Source of the DNA: CAZCWX01 sp964502465
GTDB lineage: Bacteria; Desulfobacterota; Binatia; Bin18
Assembly: GCA_964502465.1 (NCBI GenBank)
Contig: CAZCWX010000497.1
Span: 1 to 10,210, forward strand
Reading direction: 5' to 3'
DNA length: 10,210 nt
Of this stretch, positions 6,555-10,210 are shown in pieces. A program made the position numbers and the translations under genes. Each line of letters begins with the position of its first letter. Position 1 is the first letter of the stretch. Below the pieces are notes generated by a model. That model was not told where the DNA came from, ran no database searches, and saw nothing but the letters and a program-made list of their open reading frames with translations.

Positions 6555-6813
6555 ACCAGGTTTCTTCTTAGCCCTGTTGCCTCAGGTGGAGCAAGCCCGC
6601 TTCGACATTGGCGTGAGACCTTGTGATTTGAATGAATGTTCTTCTGAAGAGACCTGCGACTTCGCTGAGGATAACCTCCGCGACGAAGCATCTCGTTTTC
6701 ACCAAGACGCAAGGAGAGATTCATCCGCTTCAGGTGGACTGAGCACCAGAGGCAATCTTCACAAGGGGCAAAATCTGAGTGGAGGTCTTTGCTGAGGTAA
6801 ACGGCTGGCAGCA
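6555..6813. other. Non-coding gap upstream of the chaperone operon
   Basis: About 260 nt between the end of the FG-GAP gene and the start of the TPR gene, both on the minus strand. One 88-codon frame crosses it on the minus strand, from a GTG at 6817 to a TGA at 6551. It overlaps both neighbours by a few bases, but its product is rich in Arg, Ser and Gln without any recognisable motif. A chaperone promoter is expected here unless the cluster is transcribed from the FG-GAP side. I see no CIRCE element (TTAGCACTC/GAGTGCTAA) and no good RpoH-type pair. Confidence 0.4.
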
Positions 6814-8241
6814 TCACCGCGATGACAGAAAAATGTACACTCGCCCTACGGCGACTTTGTCCAGAATGCTCTGACCGAACGCGCTGATAGCGACGTCAGG
6901 AATCCCATCGCCATCCACGTCCCCGGGCGAAACCGCAGAGTAGCCAAACATTGAGCCCTGATGGGGGTACGGGTTGTCAAACGTAGTCAAGTGGCGGCCA
7001 TCTCTGCCATCAAACAGGAAAACCTCACCTTGTATGTGGAATTGATCGACGGTCTGCAATGGCGCGCCGACGAGAATCTCTGGAATGCCATCGCGATTTA
7101 TATCAGGACTCGCAGCGACAACATGTCCAAACCCTGAGTATGGTTTTGTAGGGGCAGGATTGTGCAAGGAAAATAACAGAGAGCCGTCTGCTCCATTAAA
7201 AACGAACGCCTCACCCTGAGAAAGGTTTGTGCCAACATCTTTATATGGAGCACCTATTAGCACATCAGGGATACCATCCTGATTGAAGTCTCCCCCTGAC
7301 GCGACGTGCCAGCCAAAGACTGATCCTGGGCGGGGTTGCGGATCATCCATGGTGTACAGCAACGACCAATCCCGACCACTAAAAGCATAGACTCGGCCCT
7401 GCACGGGAATCTCGCCGACCGGAGTATAGGGTGCACCTACTACAATGTCTGGGATGCCGTCTTTGTCCAGATCGCCGGCGCCAGCGACAGACCAGCCAAA
7501 CGCGGCACCGCTCAGCGGCAGTGGGGGCATTGGTTGAAGAGGCATTCGAGTCTTGCCAAGGGCTGACTGAATCACTCCGCTGTCCGATTGAGAGAGCGGC
7601 GCTAAGGTGCGCAGCAGTGCGCCATCTTGCCCATTGAACACAAACACTCGGCCTTCTCCTTCCTGAGCGAACGCGCCGACAATCAGCTCAGGGATGCCAT
7701 CGCCGTTCAGATCACCCAGGGAGGCCACTGACCAACCAAAGCCCGCGCCCGGTTGTGGCTGCGGTACCTGCAGCGTGTAGAGAAGCTTGCCGTCTTTGCC
7801 GCTAAAGACAAACGTCTGGCCACTACTCTCGTGGTTGAACGCACCGATCAGCAAATCAGGCACACCATCCAGATTCACATCGCCTGCCGCAGCAACTGCG
7901 CAACCAAAGGCAGGCCCGTGGTGTGGATTACTCACCGCATCTCGCGGGGGATAGGGATTGTCAATGGTCAACAACAGTTTGCCATTGGCACCGCTAAAGG
8001 CGAATGCGCGGCCCTGATTCATACTGCCGTTCCACTGGTATTCGTAGGCGCCAACCAGATAGTCGGAGATACCGTCGCCATCAAGATCGCCTACGACTGC
8101 CAGTGAGGACGCAAAGCCAGTAAACGACCGTCGCAGTGGATTCTCAAGCATGAGCATGCCGGGAGCAGCCCAACCAGGGACACTCCAGGATAATAGGGCA
8201 GTGAGCAACAGCGAGCTGGAAACGTATCGGGTGTACCACAC
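6814..8241 (-). CDS. Secreted FG-GAP (integrin-alpha-like) seven-bladed beta-propeller protein
   Basis: A 475-residue protein. Residues 1-26 form a Sec signal peptide (YVSSSLLLTALLSWSVPGWA-A) with likely cleavage after Ala25 or Ala26. The rest holds seven FG-GAP repeats, each with a phenylalanine-glycine-type start, a calcium-binding loop D-x-[DN]-x-D-G-[IV]-x-[DE] and a [VI]-x-[GS]-A strand. The loops begin near residues 52, 121, 177, 257, 318, 380 and 441, so it should close as a seven-bladed propeller. An extra loop of about 20 residues, rich in Pro and Met, lies between the third and fourth blades. Blades are linked by FSGxDGxLL-type strands. Such proteins act outside the cytoplasm in adhesion or ligand binding; the ligand here is unknown. 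The start is GTG, with AGGAAGG (8251-8257) 9 nt upstream. It is divergent from the winged-helix regulator and lies upstream, in the same direction, of the chaperone operon. Confidence 0.92.
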   Translation of the reverse strand: MWYTRYVSSSLLLTALLSWSVPGWAAPGMLMLENPLRRSFTGFASSLAVVGDLDGDGISDYLVGAYEYQWNGSMNQGRAFAFSGANGKLLLTIDNPYPPRDAVSNPHHGPAFGCAVAAAGDVNLDGVPDLLIGAFNHESSGQTFVFSGKDGKLLYTLQVPQPQPGAGFGWSVASLGDLNGDGIPELIVGAFAQEGEGRVFVFNGQDGALLRTLAPLSQSDSGVIQSALGKTRMPLQPMPPLPLSGAAFGWSVAGAGDLDKDGIPDIVVGAPYTPVGEIPVQGRVYAFSGRDWSLLYTMDDPQPRPGSVFGWHVASGGDFNQDGIPDVLIGAPYKDVGTNLSQGEAFVFNGADGSLLFSLHNPAPTKPYSGFGHVVAASPDINRDGIPEILVGAPLQTVDQFHIQGEVFLFDGRDGRHLTTFDNPYPHQGSMFGYSAVSPGDVDGDGIPDVAISAFGQSILDKVAVGRVYIFLSSR

Positions 8242-8250
8242 AGCACACGT

Positions 8251-8257
8251 CCTTCCT
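8251..8257 (-). promoter_or_regulatory. Ribosome binding site fixing the GTG start of the FG-GAP gene
   Basis: AGGAAGG on the minus strand ends 9 nt before the GTG at 8241-8239. There is no ATG in this frame that would keep the whole signal peptide, so this site supports the GTG start. Confidence 0.7.
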
Positions 8258-8355
8258 GATGCAGAGCAACGGGTGACCTCACCAAGGGCTTGCAGTGCCG
8301 CATGCTCTATGGGAGTAGAGATAGCATGTGAGGGTGAAAGAAGTCATAAGAAACC

Positions 8356-8384
8356 TGTGAGATTACTGTGAGAAAGTTGTGAGC
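8356..8384 (+). promoter_or_regulatory. Three direct TGTGAG repeats at 11-bp spacing, probable operator of the winged-helix regulator
   Basis: TGTGAGA occurs at 8356-8362 and 8367-8373, and TGTGAGC at 8378-8384, each start exactly 11 bp after the one before. A degenerate fourth unit, CATAAGA, sits in phase at 8345-8351. OmpR/PhoB-family winged-helix proteins bind as head-to-tail dimers to 7-bp direct repeats with 4-bp spacers, which is the same 11-bp period. The third unit covers the GTG start of the regulator gene, so binding should block its own expression. The same array is upstream of the divergent FG-GAP gene. Confidence 0.55.
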
Positions 8385-10210
8385 ACCGGACCCCTGGGAA
8401 TAGATAGACTGTTTGGGCCTTTTCGCTTCGATCCGACCAACCAATGTCTGTGGCGTGGGAAGCAGCGCCTCCCTGTACGGCCGAAAGCATTCGCTGTTCT
8501 TGGCACATTGCTCAGCCATGCGGGACAGTTGGTCACCAAAGAGGAGCTGTTCAACGCGGTCTGGCCTGACACCTGTGTGAGCGATGGAGTCCTGAGGTTC
8601 TGTCTGCGAGAACTGCGGAAGGTTTTGGGCGACAATCCACAGGCTCCACGGTTTATTGAGACGGTCCACCGGCGAGGGTATCGATTTATCGGCAAAATGA
8701 CCAGCCAGAAGTCAGCGGAAACCCCGGCTGTACACGTTCAGGAACACAGTCGGGACTACGAACGAGACATACACGCATTGAAGCAGGCGGCGGATCAGGC
8801 CCTGCTGCGGGGTGACCACCAGGATGCGATTCTCCATCTCTCCAAAGGGCTCGCGTTACTCAAGACTGTACCAGACACTCCTGAACGTGCCCAACAAGAA
8901 CTCGCGCTGTCCGTTACCCTCGCCCATCTCTTGCGAGCAACCAAAGGTTTTGCGGCTGCGGAAGTAGAACACGTCTACGTCCGGGCTCAGGAATTATGGC
9001 AGCGGATGGGAGAGACCGCTCACCTTTTCCCGGTCCTCTGGGGAGTGGGAGCAGGCTATGCAGTGCGAGCGGAATTACCGGCGGCACGTGAACTGGGAGA
9101 ACAACTCCTCAAGCTGGCTCAACGTCTGCAAGATCCGGCGCTGCTCCTGGAAACGCACATCCTGTTTGGATCGGTCTTGGTGTGGCAGGGCGAATTGATT
9201 CCAGGCCGGATGCACCTGGAACAAGCAATCGCGCTCTATGATCCTCAACAACACGCGCCGCATGCCTTTGTGTATGGACAAGACCCCGGAGTGGTCGGCC
9301 AAGCCAATGCATCCTATGTGTTGTGGTTACTTGGTTATCCGGATGAAGCGGAGAAGAAGAGTCAGGGAGCGCTGGCGCTGGCTCAGCAGCTCGCGCACCC
9401 GCATAGTGTGGCCTATGCGCTGAACTGGGCAGCTATGCTCCAGCAGTTTTGTTTCAACCCGCGAAAAACCCACGAGTGGGCAGAGGCAGCAATAGCATTC
9501 ACGCGAGATCAAGGCTTTGAGCACCTCTTGGCAGTGGTCACCGCCCTCCGAGGGTGGGCACTCATCGAACAAGGAGAAAGGAGAGAGGGACTTGCGCAGT
9601 TGCGTGAGAGTTTGGCGGCCTGGCAGACTACGGGGGTAGCGCTGCTGCGTCCATATTATTTGGGGCTGCTGGCCGAAGGGTATGCAAAAGGCGGGCAGAT
9701 AGCAGAAGGTCTTGCCACACTTGCCGAAGCGCTCGAGGTCGTGAATAGAACCGGCGAGCGTTGGTGGGAGGCTGAGCTGTATCGGCTATATGGGGAGCTA
9801 TCGCTCCGAATCGGAGAATCGGAGACCTCTAAAGAAGAATCGGTGAATCGGGGACGGGGAGAATCGGAGACTAGCAAAAGAGAAAATTTGTCCTCTTCTC
9901 CGATTCCCCGGTTCTCCGGTTCCCCGGTTCTGTCTTCGTCCGCACGGTTCCCCGGTTCTTCCCCAGAGGCGTGTTTTCACACGGCTATTGAGATTGCCCG
10001 TCGACAAGGTGCAAAGTCGCTGGAGTTGCGAGCGACTGTAAGCCTCTGTCAGCTCTGGCAGCTGCAGGGGGAAAGGGAGCAAGCAGGGCAGACACTGGCC
10101 GAGATGTACCACTGGTTTACCGAAGGGTTTGACATGGCGGACCTGAAAAAAGCCAGAGCCCTGCTGGAAGTAGTGAGAACGCTAGCAGAAATCACGAATC
10201 CGTGTGGAAG
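8379..10210 (+). CDS. Winged-helix (OmpR/PhoB-type) transcriptional regulator with TPR domain, runs off the right edge
   Basis: An uninterrupted frame of at least 610 codons with no stop in the window. Residues 10-105 are a Trans_reg_C winged helix: LFGPFRFD, PVRPKAFAVLGTLLSHAGQLVTKEEL, VWPD, the recognition helix VLRFCLRELRKVLGD and the wing RFIETVHRRGYRFIG. Residues about 127-476 and 529-600 are TPR helices matching, from memory, the C-terminal region of large AAA/cyclase regulators (ERAQQELAL, ATKGFAAAEVE, ALYDPQQH, LLGYPDEA, RRQGAKSLELRA, WFTEGFDMADLKKARALLE). In those relatives an ATPase domain lies between; here it is missing, with a short linker at 106-126. Residues 478-528 are a low-complexity insert encoded by 8-bp repeats. 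Start: GTG at 8379 is the only start after the upstream stop at 8358 that keeps the whole winged helix; no clear Shine-Dalgarno is seen. The homology is nearly finished at the edge. Confidence 0.88.
   Translation, partial: MSTGPLGIDRLFGPFRFDPTNQCLWRGKQRLPVRPKAFAVLGTLLSHAGQLVTKEELFNAVWPDTCVSDGVLRFCLRELRKVLGDNPQAPRFIETVHRRGYRFIGKMTSQKSAETPAVHVQEHSRDYERDIHALKQAADQALLRGDHQDAILHLSKGLALLKTVPDTPERAQQELALSVTLAHLLRATKGFAAAEVEHVYVRAQELWQRMGETAHLFPVLWGVGAGYAVRAELPAARELGEQLLKLAQRLQDPALLLETHILFGSVLVWQGELIPGRMHLEQAIALYDPQQHAPHAFVYGQDPGVVGQANASYVLWLLGYPDEAEKKSQGALALAQQLAHPHSVAYALNWAAMLQQFCFNPRKTHEWAEAAIAFTRDQGFEHLLAVVTALRGWALIEQGERREGLAQLRESLAAWQTTGVALLRPYYLGLLAEGYAKGGQIAEGLATLAEALEVVNRTGERWWEAELYRLYGELSLRIGESETSKEESVNRGRGESETSKRENLSSSPIPRFSGSPVLSSSARFPGSSPEACFHTAIEIARRQGAKSLELRATVSLCQLWQLQGEREQAGQTLAEMYHWFTEGFDMADLKKARALLEVVRTLAEITNPCG
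9806..9958. repeat. Inverted array of degenerate 8-bp repeats inside the regulator gene
   Basis: The left part holds GAATCGG at 9808, 9816, 9837, 9845 and 9861, with the first two exactly 8 bp apart. The right part holds the opposite orientation: TTCTCCGATTC (9896-9906), then CCGGTTC at 9908, 9916, 9924 and 9952, the first three 8 bp apart. GAATCGGAGAA (9808-9818) is the exact reverse complement of 9896-9906, so the segment can fold into a long imperfect hairpin. It encodes a Ser/Arg/Gly/Pro-rich insert at a TPR inter-helix linker and keeps the frame open. Confidence 0.8.

Noticed and set aside
6555..6813. Heat-shock control element (CIRCE or RpoH promoter) before the chaperone operon
   Set aside because: Neither the CIRCE inverted repeat nor a convincing CTTGAAA / CCCCAT pair was found on the minus strand.
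8301..8328. CATGCT / AGCATG inverted repeat in the divergent intergenic region
   Set aside because: Only 6 bp with a 16-nt interval; could be chance, and the direct repeats next to it are a stronger signal.
9798..10112. 104-codon minus-strand frame over the octamer repeats
   Set aside because: It is the reverse reading of the repeat array within a regulator gene whose own homology continues on both sides.

Overview
The window reads as chromosomal DNA of a moderately GC-rich, uncultured-type bacterium. Three things point loosely to lineages such as Tectomicrobia, Desulfobacterota or Binatota: a winged-helix plus TPR regulator whose TPR half resembles that of large AAA/cyclase-type regulators, an HscC-like Hsp70 operon, and GC-rich dispersed inverted repeats around TTCGACT / CCTGAGCC. 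No ribosomal RNA, tRNA, phage, transposase or CRISPR array is visible, so this placement is an inference.

Layout. (1) 2-205, plus strand: the C-terminal end of an unidentified beta-rich protein. (2) 302-544, plus strand: a CsbD/YjbJ-type small stress protein with a strong ribosome binding site. (3) 533-826: a convergent intergenic region packed with inverted repeats. (4) 824-6554, minus strand: a five-gene cluster read from right to left. It encodes an 817-residue helical-repeat protein, a tiny J-like protein with PPD in place of HPD, a GrpE-type nucleotide exchange factor, an HscC-like Hsp70, and a zinc-ribbon/helical-repeat protein. Genes are short-spaced or overlapping (TGATG between J and GrpE; 12 nt between Hsp70 and zinc ribbon). 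(5) 6555-6813: a gap of about 260 nt with no convincing gene. (6) 6814-8241, minus strand: a secreted seven-bladed FG-GAP beta-propeller with seven calcium-loop motifs. (7) 8242-8378: a divergent intergenic region. (8) 8379 to the right edge, plus strand: an OmpR/PhoB-type winged-helix domain joined directly to a long TPR region. It has no stop in the window.

How the parts may work together. The cluster looks like a self-contained, specialised Hsp70 machine: ATPase, exchange factor, J-like cofactor, and two putative client or adaptor proteins. It is separate from the housekeeping DnaK/DnaJ/GrpE set. The winged-helix regulator begins inside three direct TGTGAG repeats spaced exactly 11 bp apart, the geometry of PhoB-family operators. 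It therefore probably controls itself and perhaps the divergent FG-GAP gene. Whether FG-GAP and chaperone genes share a transcript or a client relationship cannot be told from sequence alone.

The most unusual points are the complete HscC-like operon with a degenerate J motif, the 11-bp-phased operator over the start codon, and an inverted array of 8-bp repeats read through in frame inside the regulator's TPR domain.
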